Positions 53,209-63,090 of a stretch of 64,000 nucleotides of DNA are shown in pieces. The position numbers and the translations under genes are program-made. Where the stretch lies: NCBI RefSeq assembly GCF_015354505.1, contig NZ_JACAFP010000009.1, forward strand, positions 98,986-162,985, read 5' to 3'. The DNA comes from Microbacterium sp. UFMG61. GTDB lineage: Bacteria; Actinomycetota; Actinomycetes; Actinomycetales; Microbacteriaceae. The notes beneath the pieces are model-generated. The model did no database searches. It was not told the origin of the DNA and saw nothing but the letters and a program-made list of their open reading frames with translations. How positions within the stretch are numbered: the stretch's first letter is position 1; each line of letters begins with the position of its first letter.

Positions 53209-53222
53209 CCAGGATCGAATCG

Positions 53223-54938
53223 TCAGGACGCGATGTTCAGCTCGTTTCCCGGGATCGATGCGAGCAGGCGTCGCGTGTACGGGTCTCGTGGATTCGTGAA
53301 GATCTCTTCCGACGATGCCGCTTCGACGAGAGATCCGTCCTTCATCACGCACACGTAGTCGCTGATCAGTCGCACCACCGCGAGGTCGTGCGAGATGAAC
53401 AGATAGCTGAGACCGTACTCGCGCTGCAGGTCGCCGAGCAGGGTCAGGATCTGGTCCTGCACGAGCACGTCGAGCGCCGACACGGGCTCGTCGCACACGA
53501 TCAGCTCGGGCGAGAGCGCGAGGGCGCGAGCGATCGCGACGCGCTGCCGCTGGCCCCCCGACAGCTCGGACGGATACCGGCGCAGCATCGACTGCGGCAG
53601 CGCCACGTCGTCGAGCAGCTGGCGGACGCGCGTGCGCCGATCGGAGCTGCTCCCCCGCTTGTAGAAGTCGAGCGGTTCGGAGATCAGTCGCTCGATCGTG
53701 AACATCGGGTTCAGGCTCGAGTACGGATCCTGGAAGATCGGCTGCACCTTCTGACGGAAGTCCTTGGTCTCGGCCCGGCTGAGCGAGGCGACGTCCTTGC
53801 CCTCGTACCGGATCAGCCCGCTGGTCGGCTCGATGATCTTCAGCAGCATGCGCGCCGTCGTCGTCTTGCCGGAACCGGACTCGCCGACGATCGCGACCGT
53901 CTCGCCGCGCGGGATCGCCAGGGAGACGTCGTTGACGGCGACGAAGTCTTCCTTCTGCCCGCGCACCGGATACACCTTCGTCAGGTTCTCGATCTCGACG
54001 ATGTTGCCCTTCGACGAGCTCAGGGACCCATCCGTGCCTGCGGACACGGAGCCCGGGCCCTGGGTCGCTGAGCCTGTCGAAGCGTCCCCCGTGTGGAAGG
54101 CCTCGGGCCGTAGGCGTGCCGCGGCCACCGACGGAGCCGCCTGCACGAGCGACTGCGTGTACGGATGCTGCGGCGCCTCGAGGATCTGCTTCGCGGGCCC
54201 CTGCTCGACGACCTTGCCACGGTGCATCACGATGACCCGCTCCGCCCGCTCGGCCGCGAGGCCGAGGTCGTGCGTGATGAGCAGCACGGCGGTGCCGAGC
54301 TCGCGCGTCATCGCTCCGATCTGATCGAGGATCGTCTGCTGCACCGTGACGTCGAGCGCGCTCGTCGGCTCGTCGGCGATCAGCAGTCGAGGCTTGCAGG
54401 CGAGGCCGATCGCGATCAGCGCGCGCTGGCGCATGCCGCCCGAGAACTCGTGCGGATACTGCTTCGCGCGCCGCTCAGGATCGGGCAGCCCCGCGGCGGT
54501 GAGCGCCTCGACGACCTTCTGCTGCACGTTCTGCCGGTTGGCGAGTCCGTGCGCGAGGAGGGTCTCGGCCACCTGCGTGCCGATCTTGGCGACCGGATTC
54601 AGGTTCGACATCGGGTCCTGCGGGACGAGACCGATGTCGCGCCCCCGGATCATGCGCAGCTCGTGCTCGGGAGCGTGGCCGATCTCACGTCCGTCGAGGC
54701 GGATGCTGCCGGCGGCCACGCGCCCGCCGCCGGCGAGCAGTCCGATGATGGCCATCGCTGTCGTCGATTTGCCCGACCCCGACTCCCCCACGATCGCGAC
54801 GGTCTGCCCCGGCGCGATCTCGAGGTCGACGCCCTCGACGGCGTGCACGACGCCGTCCATGGTGGCGAAGTCGACCGCGAGTCCTTCGACCGACAGCAGC
54901 GGTGCATCCGACATCTGATTCTCTTTCGCAGCGCTCAT
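53223..54938 (-). CDS. Dipeptide/oligopeptide ABC transporter, fused double ATPase (DppD-DppF)
   Basis: 571 residues holding two complete ATPase domains. First: Walker [10 protein letters not shown] at 51-59, signature FSGGMRQ, Walker B LLIADEP. Second: Walker [10 protein letters not shown] at 352-360, signature LSGGQRQ, Walker B LIVCDEP. In E. coli these are the separate DppD and DppF. The linker, around residues 286-291, is encoded by a copy of the dispersed CTGAGCCTGTCGAAG repeat. ATG 54938 overlaps the permease stop by 4 bp. Confidence 0.94.
   Translation of the reverse strand: MSAAKENQMSDAPLLSVEGLAVDFATMDGVVHAVEGVDLEIAPGQTVAIVGESGSGKSTTAMAIIGLLAGGGRVAAGSIRLDGREIGHAPEHELRMIRGRDIGLVPQDPMSNLNPVAKIGTQVAETLLAHGLANRQNVQQKVVEALTAAGLPDPERRAKQYPHEFSGGMRQRALIAIGLACKPRLLIADEPTSALDVTVQQTILDQIGAMTRELGTAVLLITHDLGLAAERAERVIVMHRGKVVEQGPAKQILEAPQHPYTQSLVQAAPSVAAARLRPEAFHTGDASTGSATQGPGSVSAGTDGSLSSSKGNIVEIENLTKVYPVRGQKEDFVAVNDVSLAIPRGETVAIVGESGSGKTTTARMLLKIIEPTSGLIRYEGKDVASLSRAETKDFRQKVQPIFQDPYSSLNPMFTIERLISEPLDFYKRGSSSDRRTRVRQLLDDVALPQSMLRRYPSELSGGQRQRVAIARALALSPELIVCDEPVSALDVLVQDQILTLLGDLQREYGLSYLFISHDLAVVRLISDYVCVMKDGSLVEAASSEEIFTNPRDPYTRRLLASIPGNELNIAS
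54068..54082. repeat. CTGAGCCTGTCGAAG repeat inside the ABC gene
   Basis: Exact 15-bp copy of an arm of the rpoB-rpoC hairpin, lying in the linker between the two ATPase domains and encoding ASTGSA-type residues on the minus strand. The reading frame is kept. Confidence 0.85.
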
Positions 54939-55900
54939 CGTGCTCTCGTCCTCGGGTCCATGGCCTCGCGCAGTGCCTCACCGAACAGAGTGAAACCGAG
55001 CGCGGTGACCGCGATGCAGATACCGGGCAGGAAGGCCAGCCACGGCGCGATGGCCAGTTCCGCCTGTGCGTACGTGAGCATGCGCCCCCACTCGGCCGTC
55101 TCGGGACGACCGCCGCCGAGACCGAGGAACGACAGCGCCGCGGCATCGATCACGGCGGTCGCGAGCGTCAGCGTGCCCTGCACGATGACCGGTCCGATCG
55201 CGTTCGGGAGCACGTGCGACATCGTGATCTGCCCACGACCCAGACCCAGGGTCTGCGCCGACAGCACGTAGTCGCTGGATCGCTGCTGCAGCATCGAGGC
55301 GCGCAGCAGGCGGGCGAAGATCGGCACCTGCGAGGCACCGATCGCGATCATCACCGCGAACGGCGTCTGACCGAGGATGGCCGCGATCGACACGGCGAGC
55401 AGCAGGTTCGGCACCGACAGGATGATGTCGACGACCCGCATGATGAGCGTGTCGACCCAGCCGCCGAACGTCCCGGCGAGGAGCCCGAGGATCATGCCGC
55501 CCACCAGGCCCATCGCGGTCGAGATGACGCCGATCAGCAGCGACGCCTGCGCACCCCAGATGAGCTTGGAGAGCACGTCGCCGCCGAAGCGGTCGAGTCC
55601 GAGGGGGAACTCCGGCAGCTCGCCGGGCCCCGGGATGTTCGTCGGTGTGATGTACTTCGCGCCCGGGAGTGCCGTCTCGGGGTACGGGGCGAGCACCGGG
55701 GCGAGCACGGCCACGACGAGGAACGCCAGGACGATGCCTGCGCCGATCCAGGCGGTGGGGTTGCGACGCAGGCGGCGGAACACGTCGCGCCAGAACCCGC
55801 CGGGTCCTTCCTTGAGGCCGGCCTGGCCGACGGCGACGGTGTCGACGACCTCGCCGATCGCGGCCGACGGACCCTGTGCGGGTGGGAGCGAGATGGTCAT
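54935..55900 (-). CDS. Dipeptide ABC transporter permease (DppC type)
   Basis: 321 residues, about six membrane helices. An OppC-type N-terminal domain (FWRDVFRRLRRNPTAWIGAG) precedes the permease domain; the EAA-like loop is LSAQTLGLGRGQITMSHVLP, which docks the ATPase. ATG 55900 has AAAGGGGAT upstream; longer frames lack support. Second permease, 34 bp after DppB. Confidence 0.92.
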   Translation of the reverse strand: MTISLPPAQGPSAAIGEVVDTVAVGQAGLKEGPGGFWRDVFRRLRRNPTAWIGAGIVLAFLVVAVLAPVLAPYPETALPGAKYITPTNIPGPGELPEFPLGLDRFGGDVLSKLIWGAQASLLIGVISTAMGLVGGMILGLLAGTFGGWVDTLIMRVVDIILSVPNLLLAVSIAAILGQTPFAVMIAIGASQVPIFARLLRASMLQQRSSDYVLSAQTLGLGRGQITMSHVLPNAIGPVIVQGTLTLATAVIDAAALSFLGLGGGRPETAEWGRMLTYAQAELAIAPWLAFLPGICIAVTALGFTLFGEALREAMDPRTRAR

Positions 55901-55934
55901 GACGCCATCCCCTTTCGGAGAACGAGACGGGACA

Positions 55935-56939
55935 TCACTGCACCCGCACTCTCGGGTCGATGAAGCTGTAGGACACATCGACCGCGAGGTTGATCAGCGC
56001 ATAGGCGATCGCGATGAAGATGATGAAGCCCTGCAGCACCGGGAAGTCCCTCGTGAAGATCGCTCTCGCGAGGAACGAGCCGATCCCGGGGAAGGCGAAC
56101 ACGGTCTCGGTGAGCACGGCTCCCGAGATCAGGAGCCCCGTCTGCAGGCCGATGGTCGTGATGACGGGCAGCATCGCGTTGCGCAGGATGAATCGGCTCC
56201 GCAGCGTCGAGGCGCCGACGCCCTTCGCGCGGCCGGTGCGCACGTAATCCGCGTTCTGCACCTCGAGGACGCTGGCCCTGGTGATGCGGACGATGATCGC
56301 GAGCGGGATGGTGCCGAGCGCGAGAGCCGGCAGCACCAGGTGCAGGAAGGCGTCCCACGCGGCGTCGAACTCGCCGGTGATGATGCCGTCCCACACATAG
56401 AACCCGGTCACGTGGGTCGCGTCGATGCGGGGATTCTGCCGACCGTCCGAGGGCAGCCAACCCAGCTGCACCGCGAACACGTACTTGAGGATGAAGGCGA
56501 GGAAGAACACCGGGATCGTGATGCCGATCAGGCTCATGACCACCGACGCGTGATCGGTGAACTTGCCGTGACGGCGGGCCGCCCAGTATCCGAGCGGGAT
56601 GCCGACGCCGACCGCGAAGATGAGCGCCACGACGCTCAGCTCGATGGTCGCGGGGAAGCGCCGGAAGAACTCCTCCACCACGGGCCGGTTCGTCTGGATC
56701 GACGTTCCGAAGTCGCCCTGCAGCAGGCGACTCACCCAGATGAAGTACTGCTCGATGATCGGCTTGTTGAAGCCGTAGAGCTCGTTGACCCTGGCGATGG
56801 CGTCAGGAGTCGCCTTCTCACCGAGAAGGGCGACGGCGGGGCCGCCGGGCAGGGCCCTGACCCAGGCGAACAGCAGGATGCTGAGGCCGAGCAGGGTGGG
56901 AATGAGGAACAGCAGTCGTCTGCCGATGGTGCGCAGCAA
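55935..56939 (-). CDS. Dipeptide ABC transporter permease (DppB type)
   Basis: 334 residues, about six membrane helices. Opens LRTIGRRLLFLIPTLLGLSI, a DppB hallmark; the EAA-like loop is VRTGRAKGVGASTLRSRFIL. Start TTG 56939 with GGAGACC upstream. It follows the binding-protein gene after 84 bp that hold a hairpin, which may lower permease expression relative to the receptor. Confidence 0.93.
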   Translation of the reverse strand: MLRTIGRRLLFLIPTLLGLSILLFAWVRALPGGPAVALLGEKATPDAIARVNELYGFNKPIIEQYFIWVSRLLQGDFGTSIQTNRPVVEEFFRRFPATIELSVVALIFAVGVGIPLGYWAARRHGKFTDHASVVMSLIGITIPVFFLAFILKYVFAVQLGWLPSDGRQNPRIDATHVTGFYVWDGIITGEFDAAWDAFLHLVLPALALGTIPLAIIVRITRASVLEVQNADYVRTGRAKGVGASTLRSRFILRNAMLPVITTIGLQTGLLISGAVLTETVFAFPGIGSFLARAIFTRDFPVLQGFIIFIAIAYALINLAVDVSYSFIDPRVRVQ

Positions 56940-56970
56940 GAAGGTCTCCGTTGATCAGGGCGACACCGGT

Positions 56971-57000
56971 CCGGGTCCCCGCGCGTGCGCGAGGACCCGG
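56971..57000 (-). promoter_or_regulatory. Intercistronic hairpin between dppA-like and dppB-like genes
   Basis: Stem CCGGGTCC (56971-56978) / GGACCCGG (56993-57000), with an inner GCGC/GCGC pairing in the loop. Hairpins at this place often protect or attenuate binding-protein mRNA in ABC operons. Confidence 0.6.
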
Positions 57001-57023
57001 GTGGGCATCTCAGTCGGTCGGAC

Positions 57024-58697
57024 CTACTCGGTCAGGACGATGTCCGTGAAGACCTCGTCGTTCACCGGGCTGGCGGGGTAGCTCTCGACGCGCGGGTCGA
57101 ATGCCAGGGTCGGTGCCGGGTGCGCGAGCGGCACGCCGGGGATGAACTGCGCGACCATCTCGTTGATCTCCTCGTAGAGGGCCGTCTGGTCCTCGAGGCT
57201 CGAGACGCCGCGTGCCTCGTTCAGCTTCTGGAAGAGCTCCGGGTTGTCGAATCCCCACTCCGAGCTCTGCTGGCCGAAGAAGACGCCGACGAAGTTGTCG
57301 GTGTCGTTGTAGTCACCGGTCCACCCGAGCAGGTGGATGCCGTGGTCCGCGGTGCCGGTGGTGCGGTCGAGGTACTCGACCCACTCCTCCGAGACCGGGG
57401 TGGTCTCGACGCCGACCTCGGCGAGCTGCGAGGACAGCACGGTGAAGATCTGCTCGGGGTCCGGCATGTACGGACGCGACACGTTGACCGGGTAGTTGAA
57501 GTCGAGCTTCAGCGGGTTGGCCTCGGTGTAGCCGGCCTCTGCGAGCAGAGACTTGGCCTTCTCGGGGTCGTAGTCGTACGTCGTCACGTCGGGGTTGTAG
57601 CCGTTGACCGTGTCGGGCACGAACTCGATCGCCTTCTCCGTGCCCTCGGGCAGGACCTGGCTGATCAGCGCATCCTTGTCGACCGCGTACGACAGCGCCT
57701 CGCGGACCTTGGGGTCCTGCAGCTCGGGCACGGCCTGGTTGAACGCGAGGTAGAGGATCGTGAACGGAGGGCGCGACACCATCGTGAAGCCGTCGTCCTC
57801 GAGCGCCTGGGTGTCGGCGGGACCGACGAGGTCGTACCCGTCGATCGAGCCGGACTCGAGCGCCTGGCGACGAGCGGTCGGGTCGTCGATCGTGCGGAAG
57901 ATGATCTCGTCGACCTGGCCGGCCTCACCCCAGTAGCCGTCGTAGGCCTTGAGGGTGACCTGCTCGCCCGGTGCCCACTCCTCGAACTGGAACGGACCGG
58001 TGCCGACCGGGTGACCCATCGCGTATTCGGAGAGCACGGGAGCCTCGGCGGAGCCGCTGACGTCGTCTGCACCGAACTCGGAGAGCGCGGACGGGCTCTG
58101 CATGCCGAACGAGGGCAGCGAGAGCGAGGCGATGAAGCCGGCGAACGGCTTGTTCAGCTCGACGGTGACCGAGTAGTCGCCGTCGGGCGTGCAGGACTTG
58201 TAGACGGCATCCGCGGGGTTCTCGGCATAGCCCTTGAAGAGCTTGTTGTAGTAGTAGCCGAAGGCCTCGGAGGCCGCGAGGCCCGTCCAGTTGTACCAGC
58301 GGTCGAAGTTGGCGCACACGGCCTCGGCGTTGAACGGGGTGCCGTCATGGAAGGTGACGTCCTCCTTCAGCGCGAAGGTGTGGCTCATGCCGTCTTCCGA
58401 CGACTCCCACGACTCGGCGAGCAGCGGCGCCGGGTCGGCCGTTCCGGGCTCCGTGCCCACGAGCCCCTCGAAGATCTGCCGCGAGACGCGGAAGCTCTCA
58501 CCGTCCTGCGCGAAAGCCGGGTCGAGGCTGGCCGGGTCGGAGGAGGCGGCGAACACGAACGTGCCGTCGACGTCGCCCGAACCCTCGGCGCCGTCGTCGC
58601 CGCGCTCGCTGGCGACGCATCCTGAGAGGACCAGCGCGGCGAGTGCCGCCCCGGATACGGCGAGGAGACCTCGCCGACGCATGACTGTGTGGTGCAT
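57024..58697 (-). CDS. Dipeptide/oligopeptide ABC substrate-binding lipoprotein
   Basis: 557 residues, SBP family 5. Signal peptide and lipobox LVLSGC (Cys27); mature part opens FVFAASSDPASLDPAFAQDG, with FALKEDVTFHDGTPFNAEAV typical of DppA/OppA. ATG 58697 has AGGAAGG upstream; ATG 58682 is a weaker alternative. First gene of the operon. Ligand not readable: short peptides, murein peptides or oligosaccharides all occur in this family. Confidence 0.93.
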   Translation of the reverse strand: MHHTVMRRRGLLAVSGAALAALVLSGCVASERGDDGAEGSGDVDGTFVFAASSDPASLDPAFAQDGESFRVSRQIFEGLVGTEPGTADPAPLLAESWESSEDGMSHTFALKEDVTFHDGTPFNAEAVCANFDRWYNWTGLAASEAFGYYYNKLFKGYAENPADAVYKSCTPDGDYSVTVELNKPFAGFIASLSLPSFGMQSPSALSEFGADDVSGSAEAPVLSEYAMGHPVGTGPFQFEEWAPGEQVTLKAYDGYWGEAGQVDEIIFRTIDDPTARRQALESGSIDGYDLVGPADTQALEDDGFTMVSRPPFTILYLAFNQAVPELQDPKVREALSYAVDKDALISQVLPEGTEKAIEFVPDTVNGYNPDVTTYDYDPEKAKSLLAEAGYTEANPLKLDFNYPVNVSRPYMPDPEQIFTVLSSQLAEVGVETTPVSEEWVEYLDRTTGTADHGIHLLGWTGDYNDTDNFVGVFFGQQSSEWGFDNPELFQKLNEARGVSSLEDQTALYEEINEMVAQFIPGVPLAHPAPTLAFDPRVESYPASPVNDEVFTDIVLTE

Positions 58698-58862
58698 TGT
58701 GTGACCTTCCTGTCGAGCGCTGCTGTGCGCGATCCGGAGACGTCGTCGGGTCCGGACGGTGATTCCTCGAAACTACCCAGTGAACGTACAGATTCGGAAC
58801 ATCTTCAGGTTGCATTCCGGTATCGGATGATTCACCGAAGCCGATCCGGTAGTGTCCAGAAC

Positions 58863-59783
58863 GTGCCCGACACCTCCCCTCTCGCCGTGTGCGTCGGCGA
58901 GGGTCTGGTCTCCCTCGTCCCCGCGGTCGCCGGTCCCCTCGAGGACTGCCGCACCTTCCACCGCTCCCTCGCCGGAGCCGAATGGAACACGGCGATCGCC
59001 CTGGCTTCCGCGGGCATCCCGACGGCGGTGGTGTCGCGCGTCGGCGACGATGGATTCGGGCGATTCCTGCGGGCGGAGCTTCGCCGACACGGCGTGGACG
59101 ACTCGGCCGTCGAGGTCGATCCGGATGCGCCGACGGGTCTCTACGTCAAGGAGCTCACGCCGCTCCCCGACGGTTCCGTCGACGGCACGATGTACTACCA
59201 CCGGCGCGGATCGGCAGGGTCGGCGATGTCTCCCGCGACGATCGCCGCCCCTGCGGCCGCGCGGCTGATCGACGAAGCCTCGCTCGTGCACACCTCGGGT
59301 ATCACCCCGGCACTGTCGGCGACGGCGCGCGCTGCGCAGGTGGCACTGTTCTCGGCTCCCCGCGACGGGCGACTCCTCAGCTTCGACGTGAACTGGCGTC
59401 CGGCGCTCTGGCGCGGGCGCGAAGACGAGGGTCGTGCCGTCATCGTCGACTGCGCACGACGCGCCGACGTGGTGTTCTGCACCGCTCCCGACGCCGAGGC
59501 CGTGTTCGGCACCGCGGATGCCGATCGGGTGCGCGCGCTCGTGCCCGAGCCTCGCCGTCTGGTCGTGACGCGTGCGAACGGGGCGACCGCATTCGAGGAT
59601 GGGGAGCGGACCGACAGCTCAGCACTGGATGCGCCCGTCGTCGAGACGATCGGCGCCGGCGACGCGTTCGCCGCGGGATTCCTGGCGGGGATCCTCAGCG
59701 GGCTGTCGCTGACGGGCAGCCTCGCCCGCGCACATCGGATCGCGACGCGAGCGCTCGCCAGCACGCGCGACCACGTCGGCTGA
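58863..59783 (+). CDS. PfkB-family sugar kinase (2-dehydro-3-deoxygluconokinase-like)
   Basis: 306 residues. AGAEWNTAIALASAGI is the N-terminal PfkB pattern, ETIGAGDAFAAGFLAGI the catalytic one (D base). A middle YYHRRGSAGSAMSP resembles KDG kinases. GTG 58863 has no ribosome site but TAGTGT lies 7 bp upstream, so the message is probably leaderless. Divergent from the dipeptide operon and convergent with the RpiR gene, so it may be part of a sugar-acid or amino-sugar route. Confidence 0.87.
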   Translation: MPDTSPLAVCVGEGLVSLVPAVAGPLEDCRTFHRSLAGAEWNTAIALASAGIPTAVVSRVGDDGFGRFLRAELRRHGVDDSAVEVDPDAPTGLYVKELTPLPDGSVDGTMYYHRRGSAGSAMSPATIAAPAAARLIDEASLVHTSGITPALSATARAAQVALFSAPRDGRLLSFDVNWRPALWRGREDEGRAVIVDCARRADVVFCTAPDAEAVFGTADADRVRALVPEPRRLVVTRANGATAFEDGERTDSSALDAPVVETIGAGDAFAAGFLAGILSGLSLTGSLARAHRIATRALASTRDHVG

Positions 59784-59846
59784 GCGCTCCCCTCCGCGTC
59801 AGCATCCCGGCGACGCCTCGCACCGACTCAGCGCGGGGGCACCGGC

Positions 59847-60719
59847 TCAGCGCGGGGGACGTCGGCGTGGCGCGGCCGCGTCGTGGGTGAGCCGCAGCGG
59901 TATCGACACCGGCTCCCCGCGGTGCTGCACGACCCGCACGAACAGGATGTCGACGAGCGCCAGCTGGGCGATGCGGCTCGACATCGCCGCCATGCGGAAC
60001 GGCGACTCGTGCGCGTGTGTGAGCAGCGCGATGTCGGCGGCCAGCGCCAGCGTGGAGTCTCCCGCGCTCGTGATGGCGACCGACAGGGCTCCCGCGTCGC
60101 GCGCGACCTCGAGCGCCTGCACCACCTCAGCTGTCTCACCCCCGTGCGAGAAGCCGATGACCACGTCCTTCGACGAGCGCAGCGACGCGGTCGTGACCGC
60201 GAGGTGCGGGTCGGCGGAATGCGCGACCGAGCATCCGATACGCGCGAGCTTCTGCTGCAGGTCCTGCGCGGTGAGCGACGAGGCCGCCTGCCCGAACAGG
60301 TCGATGTGCCGCGCCTCGACCAGTGCGAGGGCCACGCGGTCGAGAGCCGCGGCGTCGAGGCCGCGGGCTGTCTTCTCTATCGCGTCGATCTCCTGGGCCG
60401 CGAGCTTCGCGGCGATCGCCGACGGTTCGTCGTCCGGGCTGATCGCGGTGGTGTCGAGTCCGAAACGCGCCTGCTGTGCCTGAGCCAACGTGACGGTTCG
60501 TGCGACGGCCACACGGAGTTCGCGATAGCCGCTGAAGCCGAGCGACTGGGCGAAGCGGGCGACGGTCGAGAGCGACGTGCTGCACAGCCGCGCCAGATCG
60601 TTGATCGCGAGATCAACGACGAGGGTGGGGTCGCCGAGTATCGTCTCGGCGACCTTGGCCTCCGCGGCGCTCAGGCGAGGTACGGCTCGGCGTACCAGTG
60701 CAAGAACATCAGCGTCCAC
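59847..60719 (-). CDS. RpiR/MurR-family regulator
   Basis: 290 residues. An N-terminal HTH_6 domain (LSAAEAKVAETILGDP, LCSTSLSTVARFAQSLGFSGY) and a C-terminal SIS phosphosugar-binding domain (IDLFGQAASSLTAQDLQQKL; GFSHGGETAEVVQAL). Start GTG 60719 is 14 bp after the GH3 gene on the same strand, so it belongs to the sugar operon and probably senses a phospho-amino sugar, as MurR senses MurNAc-6-P. Confidence 0.9.
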   Translation of the reverse strand: MDADVLALVRRAVPRLSAAEAKVAETILGDPTLVVDLAINDLARLCSTSLSTVARFAQSLGFSGYRELRVAVARTVTLAQAQQARFGLDTTAISPDDEPSAIAAKLAAQEIDAIEKTARGLDAAALDRVALALVEARHIDLFGQAASSLTAQDLQQKLARIGCSVAHSADPHLAVTTASLRSSKDVVIGFSHGGETAEVVQALEVARDAGALSVAITSAGDSTLALAADIALLTHAHESPFRMAAMSSRIAQLALVDILFVRVVQHRGEPVSIPLRLTHDAAAPRRRPPR

Positions 60720-60733
60720 GGTGCCATCCTGCC

Positions 60734-62260
60734 TCAGTCGTCTTCTTCGACGTCACCCGGTGACGAGGCGCCGACGCGCGCGTATGCTCTGCGCAGCCGA
60801 TCTCTGGCCGCCTGTGCTCCGATGCGGCTCGCGGCGCCCACCTCGACCACGGGGAGAGCGAGCGGGCGCTGCGATGGCAGCCCGACGTTCACGACCACCG
60901 CGTCGGGGTCGCGGTCGGCCGCGCGCTCGATCAGCGACCGCTGGGCGTCGTCGGCGTCGGGGCGATCGATGAGCACGACCGTCAGTCCTTCGGCGGCGAT
61001 CACCTCGTCGAGCACGGCATCCTGTTCGTCGACCGAGGTCCGCGCGACATCGAGTCGTGAGACGTGCCCACCACCCGAGAGAGTCTCAGCGACATACGCA
61101 GCCACGCTGTCGACAGCGAGTGATGCCCGACGGCGGGCATCGAGCACCACGAGCTCCGCGGCGTCGCCGTGCGCACCGCGGACGGCACGGCGCACGATGT
61201 CATCGCCCGCATAGGCGGCATCGGACCGCGCGGCGTGCTCAGCCGCCTCGGAGCGCGTGCGCCGCGTCTGCGCCAGCGCTGCGATGCGTCGCACGGCGTC
61301 CTCGACCCGTGCGCGCGGGAGGGAGCCGTCGCGCAGTGCTGCGACGATGCCGTCGCGCGCGGCGAGGTAGTCGCGGTGATCCTGATCCGGGTGGGTCTCG
61401 CGCCCGGGATTCGTGGGGTTCCCGATGCAGAGCAGGTCGGCACCCGCGGCGAGCGCGCGGGCCGCACCCGCACCGATACCGACGGTCTCGCGGATGGCCG
61501 CCATGTCGAGCGCATCCGTGATGATGACGCCTTCGAAGCCCCAGTCCCTCAACATTCCGAGAACGCGCGGGTTCAGCGTGGCGGGTTCCTCGCCCCACGC
61601 CGGGACGACGATGTGCGCCGTCATGATGGTGTCGACGCCGGCCGCGACCGCAGCGCGGAAGGGCTCGAGGTGCACGCGCTCGAGCTCGTCGACGTCGAGG
61701 GAGATCTCCGGCAGCGCGTGGTGCGAGTCCACGTGCGTGTCGCCGTGCCCCGGGAAGTGCTTCACGCAGGCGGCGACGCCCGCGCGCTGCAGCCCCGTGA
61801 CCTCGGCGACCACGTGCCGGGACACGAGATGCTCGTCGCTCCCGAAGGAGCGCACCCCGATCACGGGGTTTCGCGGGTCGGTGTTCACGTCGGCGACCGG
61901 ACCGAGCACGACGTCGCCGCCGATCGCGCGGACGCGTCGTGCGAGCTCGACACCGGTCGCCTCGGTCGCTGCGACGTCGTCGACCAGACCCAGTTGCGCG
62001 GCACCGGGCAGTGTCGAGCCCGTGTCGGACTCGAGACGCGTGACGCTGCCACCCTCCTCGTCGATGCCGATGAGGGCTGCGGGGTTGGCCGTGCGGATCT
62101 GCGCGCTCAGCGCCTGCAGACCGTCACCGACGTTCTGCCCGAAGTACACGACCCCGGGGAGCCCGTCGCGCAGCGCGTCGAGCAACCACTCCGGCGCTTC
62201 GGTGCCGTAGAAGCCCGGCCAGAGAACGCCGTTCGCGAGACGCTCGAGATCGTCGGTCAT
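60734..62260 (-). CDS. GH3 beta-N-acetylglucosaminidase (NagZ-like)
   Basis: 508 residues. The NagZ loop KHFPGHGDTHVDSH (residues 167-180), with the D174/H176 dyad that acts as acid/base, and the nucleophile D249 in ITDALDMAA are clear. There is no signal peptide, so it cuts imported chitobiose or muropeptide fragments inside the cell. A C-terminal domain of about 150 residues extends beyond E. coli NagZ. ATG 62260 overlaps the permease stop by 4 bp. Equivalent to DasD beside DasABC in Streptomyces. Confidence 0.92.
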   Translation of the reverse strand: MTDDLERLANGVLWPGFYGTEAPEWLLDALRDGLPGVVYFGQNVGDGLQALSAQIRTANPAALIGIDEEGGSVTRLESDTGSTLPGAAQLGLVDDVAATEATGVELARRVRAIGGDVVLGPVADVNTDPRNPVIGVRSFGSDEHLVSRHVVAEVTGLQRAGVAACVKHFPGHGDTHVDSHHALPEISLDVDELERVHLEPFRAAVAAGVDTIMTAHIVVPAWGEEPATLNPRVLGMLRDWGFEGVIITDALDMAAIRETVGIGAGAARALAAGADLLCIGNPTNPGRETHPDQDHRDYLAARDGIVAALRDGSLPRARVEDAVRRIAALAQTRRTRSEAAEHAARSDAAYAGDDIVRRAVRGAHGDAAELVVLDARRRASLAVDSVAAYVAETLSGGGHVSRLDVARTSVDEQDAVLDEVIAAEGLTVVLIDRPDADDAQRSLIERAADRDPDAVVVNVGLPSQRPLALPVVEVGAASRIGAQAARDRLRRAYARVGASSPGDVEEDD

Positions 62261-63090
62261 CCCTTCACCGCTCCGGCGACCATGCCTGCAGACAGGCGTC
62301 GCTGCACGATCACGAAGAAGATCATCACCGGGATCGTGATGATCGTGGACGCCGCCATGATGCTGCCCCAGTCATTGGAGTGCAGGCCGAAGAACGACTT
62401 CAGACCGATCGACACCGTGTACTGGTCGGTCGCGCTGCCGAGGATCGTCATGGCGAAGATGAACTCGTTCCACGCCGTGATGAAGCTGAAGATGCTCGTC
62501 GCGACCAGGCCGGGCATCACGAGCGGCAGCAGGATCGAGCGGAACATCCGCCACCAGCTGGCACCGTCGATGTACGCGGCCTCTTCGAGCTCCACCGGGA
62601 CGGCGGCGACGAATCCGCGCAGCATCCAGATTCCGAACGCGAGCGAGAGCGCGACGTAGACCACCATCAGCCCCAGGATGCTGTTGAGCAGTCCGAGGCT
62701 CTTCACCTGGAGGAACAGCGGGATCACGAGAGCTTCGAGCGGCACCATCTGCACGACGAGGATCATCATGAGGATCGTGGTGCGGAACGTGAACTTGAAG
62801 CGCGCGACCGCGACCGCGGCCAGCAGGCAGACCAGGGCGCTGACGAGCACCGTCACCAGGGCGACGATGGCCGAGTTGCGCAGATACGTGCCGAAGCCAC
62901 CGTCGGTGAGGACGAAGGCGAAGTTGTCGAACGTGAACTCCTGAGGCAGCAGTGACTGCCCGCCGCTCGACGCCTTGGCATCGAAGGCGCTGGAGACCAT
63001 CCAGTACACGGGGAAGAGCGTGAAGATCAGCACGGCCGCGATCGCGATACCGGTGCCGACCCGCGACATGACAGACGGGCGGGGATTCAC
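62257..63090 (-). CDS. Sugar ABC transporter permease (MalG/DasC type)
   Basis: 277 residues, six membrane helices, CUT1 family. The EAA loop EEAAYIDGASWWRMFRSILL docks the shared ATPase, which in actinobacteria is usually MsiK encoded elsewhere; none is present here. GTG 63090 overlaps the stop of the first permease (GTGA). Confidence 0.94.
   Translation of the reverse strand: MNPRPSVMSRVGTGIAIAAVLIFTLFPVYWMVSSAFDAKASSGGQSLLPQEFTFDNFAFVLTDGGFGTYLRNSAIVALVTVLVSALVCLLAAVAVARFKFTFRTTILMMILVVQMVPLEALVIPLFLQVKSLGLLNSILGLMVVYVALSLAFGIWMLRGFVAAVPVELEEAAYIDGASWWRMFRSILLPLVMPGLVATSIFSFITAWNEFIFAMTILGSATDQYTVSIGLKSFFGLHSNDWGSIMAASTIITIPVMIFFVIVQRRLSAGMVAGAVKG

Noticed and set aside
55897..56460. A minus-strand 187-codon frame overlapping dppB
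   Set aside because: It is in a different frame from DppB, which matches its family over the full length.
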